From JAGXRK01 sp963714415 (GTDB taxonomy: Bacteria; Bacteroidota; Ignavibacteria; Ignavibacteriales; Ignavibacteriaceae), in assembly GCA_963714415.1 (NCBI GenBank), contig CAVQOL010000002.1:248001-312000 (forward strand): DNA of 64,000 bases, in the 5' to 3' direction. Positions 26,548-36,715 of this stretch are shown piece by piece; within the stretch, counting starts at the first letter, position 1; each line of letters begins with the position of its first letter. A model generated the notes under the pieces. That model saw only the letters and a program-made list of their open reading frames with translations, did not search any database and was not told the DNA's origin. Both the position numbers and the translations under genes were made by a program.

Positions 26548-29370
26548 TTGGAAAAAGAATTGATAATTATTAAAGGTGCAAGAGAGCACAATTTAAAGAA
26601 TATAGACGTAGAAATTCCAAGAGAATCGTTCACGGTAATAACCGGACTTTCCGGTTCTGGTAAATCCTCACTTGCTTTTGATACGATATATGCAGAAGGA
26701 CAGAGAAGATATATAGAATCACTTTCTGCTTATGCACGACAGTTTCTCGATATGCTTGAAAAACCTGATGTTGATATGATTGATGGATTAAGTCCGGCAA
26801 TTTCAATTGAACAAAGATCTGCATCAGGAAATCCGCGTTCCACTGTTGGGACAGTAACAGAAATTTATGATTATCTTCGATTACTCTATGCGAGATTAGG
26901 AACTCCTCATTGCTACAATTGCGGAAAGCCTGTTAACAGGCAATCTTCTGCTCAGATTATTGATACTGTAATTCAGAATAATTCAGGTAAAAAGATTTCT
27001 ATTCTTGCGCCAGTTATAAGAGGACGAAAAGGTCATTACAGAGAATTGTTCGACGAGATATCTTCCGATGGATTTTTAAAAGTAAGAGTTGATGGAGAGT
27101 ATTTTGAAATTACTAAAGGATTTCAGGTTGACAGGTATAAAATTCACAATATAGAAATTGCAGTTGATAAAATTTCTGTAAGTGAAAGATCAAGAACAAG
27201 AATAACCGAATCAATAGAAGTTGCGCTCAATTACGGTAACGGTATTGTAATTATAGATGACGGTGAAAAAGATAATGTTTTCAGTCGCCATCTTGCCTGC
27301 CTTGAATGCGGAATAAGTTATCGTGAACTTGCACCCAATTCGTTTTCATTTAACTCACCCTATGGTTCCTGTACAGATTGTGAAGGTCTTGGAGAGAAAA
27401 AAGAACTGGATATAAATCTTATTATCCCGGATTGGAATAAATCCATAAATGAAGAAGGAATTGCTTCGCTTGGAAAACCAAGAAACATCTGGTTCTTTAA
27501 TCAACTTACTACTGTTGCTGAAAAGTATGGATTCACTTTCGATATGAAGTTGAAAGACCTAACTGATGAACAAAAAGATATTCTGCTTAACGGAAGCAAA
27601 GAGAAGTTATCTTTCAGTTATTCTTACGGAAATGGAAGACCTGCTACTTATCTTCACAGATTTTCTGGAATCTATCAATATCTTCGTAACTATTACAATA
27701 CTACCAGTTCAAATAATGTAAGAGAGTGGGTAGAATCGTATATGAACACAATTACCTGTCCTTCCTGCAATGGAGGAAGATTGAAGAAAGAATCTCTTTC
27801 TGTAAAATTTCAAGATAAAAATATTACGGAGGTTACAGAACTTTCAATAAAAAGAGCCTCCAATTTTTTTTCAGATTTGAAATTAAAAGGTCGCGACGAA
27901 CTTATCGCAAAACCGATTCTCAAAGAAATAACCACACGTTTAAGTTTTTTGCTAAACGTTGGACTTGATTATTTGACACTTAATAGATCTGCCAGAACAT
28001 TATCCGGCGGCGAATCGCAGCGAATAAGATTAGCAACACAGATCGGTACTCAATTAGCAGGAGTTTTATATGTTCTTGATGAACCTTCAATCGGTCTTCA
28101 TCAGAGTGATAATAAAAAACTTATAAAATCATTAAAAAGCCTTAGAGATTTAGGAAATACAATTATTGTCGTTGAGCATGATAGGGAGACTATTGAAAGT
28201 TCAGACTATATGATTGATCTTGGTCCCGCAGCTGGTGAACACGGCGGTAAAGTTTGTATTTCTGGTACAACTTCAAAACTTCTTAATTCAAAAAACGGAT
28301 TTGATTCACTTACGCTTAAATACTTGCGTAACAAACAAGAGATTGCTTTGCCTGCCGAACGAAGAAAACAAAATGGAAAGTATCTCACACTTAAAGGTGC
28401 AAGTGGAAATAATCTTAAAAAAGTTGAATTAAAAATTCCTTTAGGAACTTTAACTTTAGTTACCGGAGTTAGTGGCTCAGGTAAATCAACATTAGTTAAT
28501 GAAACACTTGTTAAAATTTTAATGAGGAAGTTTTACGGTTCTAAAGTTGTTCCACTTCTTTATGAATCAATTGAAGGTGTCGAACATATTGATAAAGTGA
28601 TTGAAATTGATCAATCACCAATCGGAAGAACACCAAGATCAAATCCTGCAACATATACAGGACTGTTCACATTCATTCGCGATCTTTATTCGCAAATGCC
28701 TGAATCGAAAATGCGAGGCTATGCTACTGGAAGATTCAGTTTTAATGTTGCTGGTGGAAGATGTGAGGAATGCAAAGGTGACGGGTTAAAGAAAATTGAG
28801 ATGAATTTTCTTCCCGATGTTTATGTGTTGTGTGATGTTTGCAAAGGTAAAAGATACAATCGTGAAACTTTGCAGGTTCTTTATAAAACAAAATCAATTT
28901 CCGATGTTCTTGAAATGCGGATTGATGAAGCGCTTGAATTTTTTAAAGATCTTCCAAGAATTAAAAGAAAATTACAAGCTATTCACGATGTCGGGTTAGG
29001 ATATATTCGACTCGGTCAACAGGCAACCACACTTTCCGGCGGAGAAGCTCAAAGAGTTAAACTTGCCACCGAGCTAAGTAAAGTTAGTACAGGTAAAACA
29101 CTTTACATTCTTGATGAACCGACAACAGGACTTCATTTTGAAGATGTGAAAATTCTTCTAAATGTTCTAAATAAACTTGTTGAAAAAGGAAACACGGTTG
29201 TAGTTGTTGAACACAATCTTGATGTTGTTAAAACAGCAGACTGGATAATTGATCTCGGTCCCGGAGGGGGAGAAGCAGGTGGAAAAATAATTGCTGAAGG
29301 AACTCCAGAACAGATTATTAAGAATAAAAAAAGTTTGACGGGGAAATTTTTAGCAAAAGAACTTAATTAG
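26548..29370 (+). CDS. uvrA: Excinuclease ABC subunit A
   Basis: 940 aa, full length, starting at TTG 26548. It is a tandem ABC ATPase: Walker A copies TGLSGSGKSSLAFDT and TGVSGSGKSTLVNET, and signature copies LSGGESQRIRLA and LSGGEAQRVKLA. Zinc sites are visible as CLECG...CTDCEG (first module) and CEECKG...CDVCKG (second module). Together with UvrB it finds bulky DNA lesions for nucleotide excision repair in the cytoplasm. The gene stands alone; uvrB and uvrC are not in the window. Confidence 0.97.
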   Translation: MEKELIIIKGAREHNLKNIDVEIPRESFTVITGLSGSGKSSLAFDTIYAEGQRRYIESLSAYARQFLDMLEKPDVDMIDGLSPAISIEQRSASGNPRSTVGTVTEIYDYLRLLYARLGTPHCYNCGKPVNRQSSAQIIDTVIQNNSGKKISILAPVIRGRKGHYRELFDEISSDGFLKVRVDGEYFEITKGFQVDRYKIHNIEIAVDKISVSERSRTRITESIEVALNYGNGIVIIDDGEKDNVFSRHLACLECGISYRELAPNSFSFNSPYGSCTDCEGLGEKKELDINLIIPDWNKSINEEGIASLGKPRNIWFFNQLTTVAEKYGFTFDMKLKDLTDEQKDILLNGSKEKLSFSYSYGNGRPATYLHRFSGIYQYLRNYYNTTSSNNVREWVESYMNTITCPSCNGGRLKKESLSVKFQDKNITEVTELSIKRASNFFSDLKLKGRDELIAKPILKEITTRLSFLLNVGLDYLTLNRSARTLSGGESQRIRLATQIGTQLAGVLYVLDEPSIGLHQSDNKKLIKSLKSLRDLGNTIIVVEHDRETIESSDYMIDLGPAAGEHGGKVCISGTTSKLLNSKNGFDSLTLKYLRNKQEIALPAERRKQNGKYLTLKGASGNNLKKVELKIPLGTLTLVTGVSGSGKSTLVNETLVKILMRKFYGSKVVPLLYESIEGVEHIDKVIEIDQSPIGRTPRSNPATYTGLFTFIRDLYSQMPESKMRGYATGRFSFNVAGGRCEECKGDGLKKIEMNFLPDVYVLCDVCKGKRYNRETLQVLYKTKSISDVLEMRIDEALEFFKDLPRIKRKLQAIHDVGLGYIRLGQQATTLSGGEAQRVKLATELSKVSTGKTLYILDEPTTGLHFEDVKILLNVLNKLVEKGNTVVVVEHNLDVVKTADWIIDLGPGGGEAGGKIIAEGTPEQIIKNKKSLTGKFLAKELN

Positions 29371-29386
29371 AAGAATTTCTATCGAA

Positions 29387-30211
29387 TTATTTTATTTTCA
29401 TCGGATTCCAGGACAATCTTAGACCTTCATCAAGTCCGTTAAGAATTTCCATATCACTATCCGAAATTTCAAAATCAAAAACATTTGCATTTTCGAAAAT
29501 TCTTTCACGCTTTGCTGATTTAGGAATTGTTATAACGCCGTGTTGAAGACTCCATTTTATCATTATCTGAGAATAAGACTTGGAATATTTTTTCATCATT
29601 TGTTCAACAATAGGATTGTTTAACCTTTTCATTCTTGCTAAAGGGGAATAACCCTCAAGGGCAATTTTATGCTTAGCACAAAATTCTAGTAAATCTTTTA
29701 GATACAGAAATGCATGAAACTCCACCTGGTTAACAGCAGGAATTATATTCGCATAACCAAGCAATTCCTCAAGATGATGAATCATGTAATTGCTAACACC
29801 AATAGCTCTGCATCTTCCGGATTCATAAATATTTTCTAAAGCTTTCCATGCTTCTTTTCGTTTTTCTGTTCCTGGCCAATGAATTAAGTAAAGATCAATA
29901 TAGTCTAGACCTAGATTCTTTAGACTTTTATCAAATGCTTTTAATGCTTTATCGTAACCGTGATCATCATTCCATAATTTGGTTGTTACAAAAATTTCTT
30001 CTCTCGGAATTCCGCTTCTTTTTACTGCCTCGCCAACTTCTTTTTCATTTCCATATATACTAGCGGTATCAATATGCCTGTATCCTGCTTCAAAAGAGCT
30101 GAGACAAGCATCAACACATTCCGAAGGTTTGGTGAGATAAACCCCTAGTCCAAATTGAGGAATTTCAAGTCCGTTGTTAAGCTTGATTTTATAATTAATA
30201 TCACGTTTCAT
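29387..30211 (-). CDS. Aldo/keto reductase
   Basis: 274 aa from ATG 30211, which has AGGA 6 nt upstream; an in-frame ATG at 30229 would add six residues. The AKR catalytic tetrad can be placed: Asp-Tyr in GYRHIDTASIYGNEKEVG, Lys in FVTTKLWND, and His in DLYLIHWPG. The NADPH-binding ending ITIPKSAKRERIFENANVFDF is typical of the AKR5 (2,5-diketo-gluconate reductase-like) group. It reduces aldehydes or ketones in the cytoplasm. It starts 7 nt after the TauE-type permease gene, so they are likely one operon. Confidence 0.93.
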   Translation of the reverse strand: MKRDINYKIKLNNGLEIPQFGLGVYLTKPSECVDACLSSFEAGYRHIDTASIYGNEKEVGEAVKRSGIPREEIFVTTKLWNDDHGYDKALKAFDKSLKNLGLDYIDLYLIHWPGTEKRKEAWKALENIYESGRCRAIGVSNYMIHHLEELLGYANIIPAVNQVEFHAFLYLKDLLEFCAKHKIALEGYSPLARMKRLNNPIVEQMMKKYSKSYSQIMIKWSLQHGVITIPKSAKRERIFENANVFDFEISDSDMEILNGLDEGLRLSWNPMKIK

Positions 30212-30218
30212 ATTTTTC

Positions 30219-30965
30219 CTAAAAGACATTTAATAGTTCGAGAGACATTATTAAAATAGCAACGATTAGAACTGCTTTGATTAATTTTTCACCTTTCTTA
30301 ACCGAAAGTTTTGCACCCCACCAGCCTCCAAAAGCATTTCCGGCTGATAGAGTCAATCCGTAAAACCAGTTAATGTTATCTGTGAACAGGAAAACAAGAA
30401 ATGCTGGTACAGTAAATATTAATACAACAAAAACTTTGTGCATATTAATTCTTATCAAATCAAGCTTCATAAGTTTTTGTAAAGCAGCCATTATCATAAA
30501 GCCAACACCAACCTGAATGAATCCTCCATAGAAACCAATGCCGGTCATCGCAATCAATACTTTCCAGTCAATTGTAAGATTACTGTTAAATTCAGTCTGC
30601 TTTTTATTCGGTATAAGCATTGTAATAATTATCCCGATCATAACAATTGCAAGGAGTTTTCTGAATAAGCCATCGCTGATGGTTACTGCAAGGACTGCAC
30701 CAAGAATTGCTCCGGGGAGTGTGAGCGCAGAGAGAATCATACTATTTTTTAATTCGTAATATTTTTCTCGTTTGAATGCATAGACTGCCGAAACATTTTG
30801 GAACAATATTGCAACCCGGTTTGTCCCGTTTGCAAGTGCGGAATCCAAACCAAGAAAAATAAGGGTTGGAAGAGTCAATGATGAACCGCCGCCGGCATTA
30901 ACGTTTATGAATGCAGCAATGGTTCCAACAACAAATAAAATTAAAGCGGCTTCTATATCCGACAA
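30219..30965 (-). CDS. Sulfite exporter TauE/SafE-family permease
   Basis: 248 aa with about seven to eight hydrophobic helices and the paired half-motifs of TauE/SafE: FINVNAGGGSSLTLPTLIFLG near the N-terminus and GFYGGFIQVGVGFMIMAAL in the middle. These proteins move sulfite, sulfoacetate or related anions across the cytoplasmic membrane. No sulfur gene is near, so the substrate is open. It forms a tight two-gene run with the aldo/keto reductase. Confidence 0.92.
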   Translation of the reverse strand: MSDIEAALILFVVGTIAAFINVNAGGGSSLTLPTLIFLGLDSALANGTNRVAILFQNVSAVYAFKREKYYELKNSMILSALTLPGAILGAVLAVTISDGLFRKLLAIVMIGIIITMLIPNKKQTEFNSNLTIDWKVLIAMTGIGFYGGFIQVGVGFMIMAALQKLMKLDLIRINMHKVFVVLIFTVPAFLVFLFTDNINWFYGLTLSAGNAFGGWWGAKLSVKKGEKLIKAVLIVAILIMSLELLNVF

Positions 30966-31111
30966 ATGTTTTTCTCCTTAAAAACAACTCTGCTAAAATA
31001 CTAATAAACAATATTAAGCATAGAACTTCTTCAGCACGGTTTTCATTTATTCTAAAATCAACTAATTTTAATTGAGTTATAAATTAACTTTTATTCAGGG
31101 TATCTAAATTT

Positions 31112-32995
31112 ATGAAAACTTTTCGATCAGCATTTTGCATTTCGACAATTTTTTTTCTAATTAACTTTTTTTCCTGCTCTCAATCTAATTCTTCGGCAGA
31201 ATATCTTCAACAAAACTATACTAAGAAAGAATATAAAATTCCAATGAGAGATGGGTTAAATTATTCACAATAGTTTATTCACCGAAAAATAAATCTGAAA
31301 AATATCCTATTCTCTTAATGCGAACTCCATATAGTATCGCTCCTTATGGAGAAAATGTTTTTAGAAATATTCTGACTCCATCAAAATCGTTTATTGAAGA
31401 CGGATATATCTTCGTATTCCAGGATGTACGCGGCAGATTTATGTCTGAAGGCGAATATGATAATATGCGTCCTTACATTAAGATTAAGCAAAGTGTTAAT
31501 GATGTTGATGAAAGCAGTGATACTTACGACACTATTGAGTGGCTGATTAATAATATTGAAAACCATAATGGAAAAGTTGGACAATGGGGAAATTCATATC
31601 CAGGTTTTTATACTGTAATGGGAGCGATTAGATGCTCATCCAAATTTAGTTGCAGTTTCTCCGCAGGCTCCGATTGCCGATTGGTTTATTGGTGATGATA
31701 TGCATCATAACGGCGCTTTTTCTTTATTGCTGTCTTTTAATTTCTTTAAGACATTTGGAATTCCACGTAATGAACTGACAACAACATGGCCTCAATCAAT
31801 TCAGTATACTTCTCCGGATGCATATACTTTCTTTTTGAATCTTGGTTCCTTAAAGAATTTAAATAAGAATTATCTGAACAACGAAATCCCTTTTTGGGAT
31901 TCTTTAATGACTAACGGAAACTATAATAACTTTTGGCAAAGCAGAAATGTTCTTCCGCATTTGAAAAATATCAAACCTGCCGTTCTTACTGTTGGTGGAT
32001 GGTATGATTCCGAAGACCTTTATGGTGCATTGAATATTTATGAAACTATTGAGCAAAATGATACCGAAAATAAAAATTTTATAGTAATGGGGCCCTGGAC
32101 ACATGGACACTGGGTTAATGGTAAGGGGGATTCATTAAACGACTTTTATTTCGGTAGTAATACAGCAGAATATTTCCGTGATGAAATTTTGTCTCCCTTC
32201 TTCAAATACTATCTAAAAGGAGAAGGAGAATTGAATTTAAAAAGTGCATATTTATTTAATACTGGATATAACAAGTGGGAAAGTTTTGATGCGTGGGCAC
32301 CACCAATTGCACAAGATATGGAAGTGTTTTTCAATTATGATGGTGAACTATCCTTCGATAAAAAAACTAATGAAATTAAATTCACAGAATATTTAAGTGA
32401 TCCGAATAATCCTGTTCCTTATACTAGTAAATTTATAGACTCACGTGGATTTTACCGGGAACAATATATGATTGAAGATCAACGGTTTACTTTTACACGT
32501 CCCGACGTAGTTTCATTTCAAACTGAATCGCTTGAATGTGATATAACCATAGCAGGACAAATTATTGCTGACCTTTTTGTTTCAACAACCGGAACAGACG
32601 CGGACTGGGTTGTAAAACTTATTGATGTTTATCCCTACGATATGAGAAATCCTGATCCAAATCCAGCGGAAGTTGAAATGGGTGGATATCAAAGACTTAT
32701 TCGTTATGAAATATTTCGTGGAAAATTTAGAAACAGTTATGAATATCCAGAACCATTTACTCCGAATGAAGTCACAAATGTAAAATTTAACTTAAACGAT
32801 GCTTATCATACATTCAAAGAAGGTCACAGGATAATGATACAAATTCAAAGTAGTATGTTTCCTTTCTTTGATCGTAATCCGCAGACATTTACTAGTATTT
32901 ATAGTGCAGATGAAAAAGATTTTATTAAAGCTTATCACAGGGTTTATCATTCAAAAGAATATCCCAGTAAAATTGTTTTGAAAGTGCTTGAGTGA
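31112..32995 (+). CDS. CocE/NonD-family hydrolase, probable lipoprotein (two frameshifts)
   Basis: About 627 aa when a missing base (about 31250-31262, probably one G of a GGGG run) and an extra base (about 31628) are corrected. ATG 31112 opens a hydrophobic leader ending in FFSC, a plausible but weak lipobox. The alpha/beta hydrolase domain (S15) shows the nucleophile in GQWGNSYPGFYTVM, Asp in GGWYDSEDLYG and His in GPWTHGHWVNG. The C-terminal jelly-roll (PepX_C) contains FVSTTGTDADWVVKLIDVYP. Relatives include X-Pro dipeptidyl peptidases, glutaryl acylases and cocaine esterase. Substrate unknown. Confidence 0.85.
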
Positions 32996-33068
32996 ATTGG
33001 ATTTCCACCTATGAGGGGATGATAGTTAAAATTGTAATTGTTTTATTAAAAAAACTATAAGGCAAAAA

Positions 33069-34058
33069 ATGAAAAAGCAGATTTTATTGTTTATTACTAT
33101 ACTTTTTATTGCCAGTGAAATGCCGGCACAGGTTTATAACAGTGAAAATCCATTAGCACATACATATTCTATCGTTGCACGCGATCCTGAAACGGGAGAA
33201 ATGGGAGTTGCAGTCCAATCTCATTGGTTCTCAGTCGGATCTATTGTTGCGTGGGGTGAAGCGGGTGTTGGTGTTGTTGCAACTCAATCATTTGTAAATC
33301 CTTCATTTGGTCCGCGTGGATTAGAAATAATGAAAAACGGAATGAGTGCCGAAGAAACACTTGATCTTCTAATTGCATCTGATGAAGGAAGAGAATTCCG
33401 TCAACTGGCAATTCTTGATGTAAACGGAAATGTTAAGACTTTCACTGGAAACAAGTGCATTGAAGATGCTGGACATATTATTGGAAATAATTATTCCGTT
33501 CAAGCAAATTTGATGTTAAATGAGCGTGTTTGGGGAGCAATGGCCAGGGCGTTCGAAAGATCTACAGGACCACTTGCAGAAAGAATGATTGCCGCACTTG
33601 AAGCAGCTCAAAATGTTGGCGGAGATATTCGTGGTCAGCAGTCCGCTTCTATTTTAGTTGTGCGTGGTAATGCAACAGGAAATCTTTGGGAAGATAGGTT
33701 AATAGATCTACGTGTTGAAGATCATCCTCAGCCAATTGATGAAATTAAAAGACTATTAAAAGTTTACCGTGCTTACGAACATATGAATAAAGGTGATGTT
33801 GCAGTTGAAATAAATGATATGGAACTTGCAATGAAAGAATATTCTGCTGCAATGGAAATGTTTCCCGAAAATCTTGAAATGAAATATTGGACTGCAATTA
33901 CTTTAGTTAATGTGGGTGAATTGGAAAAAGCTTTGCCGATGTTCAAAGATATTTTTTCAAAAGACCAAAACTGGAAAGAACTAACTCCGAGATTGATAAA
34001 AAATGAAATGTTAATTGCAGATGAGGAAACGCTTAAGAAAATTATGAATGTTGATTGA
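33069..34058 (+). CDS. Secreted DUF1028 protein with C-terminal TPR
   Basis: 329 aa. The signal peptide is MKKQILLFITILFIASEMPA. After cleavage the DUF1028 domain reads HTYSIVARDPETGEMGVAVQ and GVVATQSFVNPSFGPRGLE, typical of this Ntn-hydrolase-like family. The C-terminal 90 residues resemble a tetratricopeptide pair (AVEINDMELAMKEYSAAMEM). The domain is widespread, but its chemistry is not established. It follows the CocE-like hydrolase by about 70 nt and may share its transcript. Confidence 0.85.
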   Translation: MKKQILLFITILFIASEMPAQVYNSENPLAHTYSIVARDPETGEMGVAVQSHWFSVGSIVAWGEAGVGVVATQSFVNPSFGPRGLEIMKNGMSAEETLDLLIASDEGREFRQLAILDVNGNVKTFTGNKCIEDAGHIIGNNYSVQANLMLNERVWGAMARAFERSTGPLAERMIAALEAAQNVGGDIRGQQSASILVVRGNATGNLWEDRLIDLRVEDHPQPIDEIKRLLKVYRAYEHMNKGDVAVEINDMELAMKEYSAAMEMFPENLEMKYWTAITLVNVGELEKALPMFKDIFSKDQNWKELTPRLIKNEMLIADEETLKKIMNVD

Positions 34059-34074
34059 TGCTTCATTGACAACA

Positions 34075-34218
34075 TGGCTGAAGCCAGAATTATTTTATGT
34101 TTTTTCTCAGTCAGTTAAAACTGACTGTAATAGAAATTAAGCGTAATCCCACTTAATTTATTGCAGTTGATTTTAATCAACTGAATAAATTGAGACAAAA
34201 GTATTCTGGCTTTAGCCA
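34075..34218. repeat. Five-palindrome inverted-repeat array (REP/BIME-like)
   Basis: Five palindromes stand in a row. TGGCTGAAGCCA (34075-34086) and TGGCTTTAGCCA (34207-34218) are the outer pair. CAGTCAGTTAAAACTGACTG (34108-34127) and CAGTTGATTTTAATCAACTG (34164-34183) are the inner pair. The centre is AAATTAAG/CTTAATTT (34134-34141 with 34152-34159). The left half is also an inverted copy of the right half, so the whole can fold as one long arm (34075-34090 against 34203-34218 match at 15 of 16). The two inner stems differ by paired changes that keep pairing. It fills the DUF1028-rhomboid gap. Confidence 0.85.
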
Positions 34219-34282
34219 CATTGCTTATTTGCCCTTACACACTTCATAACTTTATATTTACAGATAATTAAAGAGTTATTAT

Positions 34283-34936
34283 TTGCAAATCGATAAAGAT
34301 ATATTTCGCAGGTTGATTGTTCCCCTAACTTTTCCTTTAATAATATGGATTATACATTTAATCGCATACCTGTTTAACATTAGCTTAAGTCAGTTAGGTG
34401 TGCTGCCAAGAAATTTTTCCGGACTAATTGGAATAATTACTGCACCGTTAATACATGGTAGCTTTTCGCATCTCATTTCTAATACTGCTCCTCTAATAAT
34501 ACTTGGTGTTAGTATATTTTATTTTTATCCAAAGTCGGCTTATCTTTCTTTTGTTTTAATATATATAGGAACCGGATTTTTTGTTTGGTTATTCGGTCGG
34601 GAAGTCTACCATATCGGTGCAAGCGGTGTAGTGTACGGTTTTGTATCATTCTTATTCTTCAGCGGAATTTTCAGAAGGGATAATAAATCTATTGCACTCT
34701 CTCTTCTTGTTGTTTTTCTTTATGGTGGTTTAGTTTGGGGTGTTTTTCCCGGTATGAAAGGAATTTCCTGGGAATCGCATCTGATAGGTGGAATTGTAGG
34801 AATGGCAACAGCATTTATCTTTCGTAAAATTGATCCACAAAAAAAATATGATTGGGAAGATGAGGAAGAAACTATTCCAAAAGAAAAATTAGAAATCTCT
34901 TATGACGCTGATAAAAATAAATTTTTAAATGAATAG
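34283..34936 (+). CDS. Rhomboid-family intramembrane serine protease
   Basis: 217 aa with six predicted membrane helices, starting at TTG 34283. Family motifs are HGSFSHLISN in the second helix, the catalytic serine in HIGASGVVYGFV, and the catalytic histidine in SWESHLIGGIVG. A charged cytoplasmic tail of about 40 residues follows. Rhomboids cleave substrate proteins inside the membrane. It stands alone between the palindromic repeat and the AhpD-like gene. Confidence 0.92.
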   Translation: MQIDKDIFRRLIVPLTFPLIIWIIHLIAYLFNISLSQLGVLPRNFSGLIGIITAPLIHGSFSHLISNTAPLIILGVSIFYFYPKSAYLSFVLIYIGTGFFVWLFGREVYHIGASGVVYGFVSFLFFSGIFRRDNKSIALSLLVVFLYGGLVWGVFPGMKGISWESHLIGGIVGMATAFIFRKIDPQKKYDWEDEEETIPKEKLEISYDADKNKFLNE

Positions 34937-35002
34937 TCTTTAAGAGTAAGATTCTTCATAGTAAAAAAAATATTTTAATAAATTTAGTATATAAGGAGTA
35001 AC

Positions 35003-35354
35003 ATGAAAAAAACTTCATCTGAAACACGGTTATACCGGACAGAGATGAACGATAAAATTCTAAATTCGGGTTTTAGAGATTTCAATAAGTTTTTTGCTCT
35101 TGATAATAAGGCTTATCTTGACGGTGCACTTAACGCAAAAACAAAAGAGTTAATGGGACTTAGCTGCCTCAATGGTACTGCGATGTAATGATTGTATATT
35201 TTATCACATTGATCGTTCAATTCAAGAAGGCGCTACAAGAGAAGAGCTTCATGAAACTTTTAACGTTGCACTGATTGTCGGCGGTTCAATTGTCATTCCG
35301 CATCTTCGTTATGCGTTTGAGGTGATGGAAGAAATCTTTAAAGAGAAAGGGTGA
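35003..35354 (+). CDS. Carboxymuconolactone decarboxylase/AhpD-like protein (one frameshift)
   Basis: About 116 aa after removal of one extra base near 35160-35165. ATG 35003 is preceded by AAGGAGT. The first part (DGALNAKTKELMGL) and the second (SMVLRCNDCIFYHIDRSIQE) join into a typical CMD domain, including the redox CxxC plus histidine (CNDCIFYH). AhpD-type proteins act as peroxidase or disulfide carriers, while CMD proper acts in aromatic degradation. The CxxC favours a redox role. It ends 4 nt before the amidohydrolase gene. Confidence 0.85.
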
Positions 35355-35358
35355 TGTT

Positions 35359-36715
35359 ATGATTGAGAGTGAGAAAAAAGTTCTTTTAACTCCCAAAGAA
35401 ATTGTAACTGTTGATTCACAAAACAGAGTTTTAAAAAATCATGCTGTTGAAATTACCAATAACAAAATCTCAGCAATTTATAATCTTAATGAGATTGATA
35501 CTCAAAAATATGATGGGAAAATAATCAATGCTAATAATCTGACTTTAATTCCCGGATTTATTCAAACTCATATTCATCTTTGTCAAACGTTGTTTCGCGG
35601 ACTTGCAGATGATCTTGAACTTCTTGAGTGGCTTCAATTAAAAATATTTCCTTATGAAAATGCGCATACTAAAGAATCTCTGCGAGCTTCAGTTAAAGCA
35701 GGAATCTTAGAATTGCATAAATGCGGTACAACTACTCTTCTTGATATGGGAACTCTTAATCATCAGGAAATAATCTTTGAAGAATTAATTGATTCCGGTA
35801 TGCGTGCTTTTGCAGGAAAATGTATGATCGATCAGAACGATCTTTTCCCGCAATTTAAATCAAGCTACTAAAGATGAGATAAAAGATACTTACCAGCTGG
35901 CAAAAGATTTTCACAATCAATCAAATGGAATGATAAAATACGGATTTGCTCCTCGTTTTATTCTGTCTTGCTCCGATGAATTATTAAGAGAAACATCTGA
36001 AATGCAAAAAGAATTTATCGGAAGTATTTATCATACTCACGCATCAGAAAACAAAAATGAAATAGCTGAAATAAGAAAAAGGTACGGACAAGAAAACATA
36101 GAGCATTTTAGTTCAATTGGAATATTAAATGATCATACAGTTCTTGCTCATGGTATTCACGTTAATAAAAATGAAATAAATTCACTTAAAAAAAATGATG
36201 TGAGAATATCTCATTGTCCTTCTTCTAATCTTAAACTTGGATCGGGTATCGCAAATATTCCGCGTTACATAAAAGAAGGAATATCTGTTTCACTCGGAGC
36301 AGATGGGGCGCCTTGTAATAATAATCTTAATATTTTTACTGAAATGCGATTGGCTTCACTGATTCAAAAACCGATTCACGGACCGAAAGTTATGGACGCT
36401 TTGACAGTATTTCGCCTCGCTACAATTGAAGGAGCAAAAGCTTTGCATATTGATACTGAAGTCGGGAGTATTGAGGTCGGTAAAAGCGCAGATCTTGTTT
36501 TGCTAGATCTTAATGAAATTGATATACCTTACTTAGATGACGAGACAAATATTTATTCAAAGATTGTTTATTCGGCATCACAGCAACATGTTAACTCTGT
36601 TATGATTGAAGGAAAATGTGTTGTAAAGGATAGAGTATCTCTTAAATATGATGAAGGGGAACTTATATCATCAGCAAAATCTGAATTAAGCAGTTTATTG
36701 AAAAGAGCAAGATGA
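35359..36715 (+). CDS. TRZ/ATZ-family amidohydrolase (one frameshift)
   Basis: About 451 aa after removing one extra base near 35840-35850. The metal site of this class is visible: HxH in QTHIHLCQTLFRG, His in YHTHASENKNE, His in LAHGIHVNKNE and Asp in LGADGAPCNNN. It follows the methylthioadenosine/S-adenosylhomocysteine deaminase and chlorohydrolase pattern, and the C-terminal part returns to the small beta domain (GKSADLVLLDL). It probably deaminates a purine-related or triazine-like compound in the cytoplasm. It overlaps rdgB by 4 bases. Confidence 0.87.

Noticed and set aside
34075..34218. CRISPR-like array
   Set aside because: The repeats are palindromes in mirror order, not direct repeats with spacers, and no cas gene is present.
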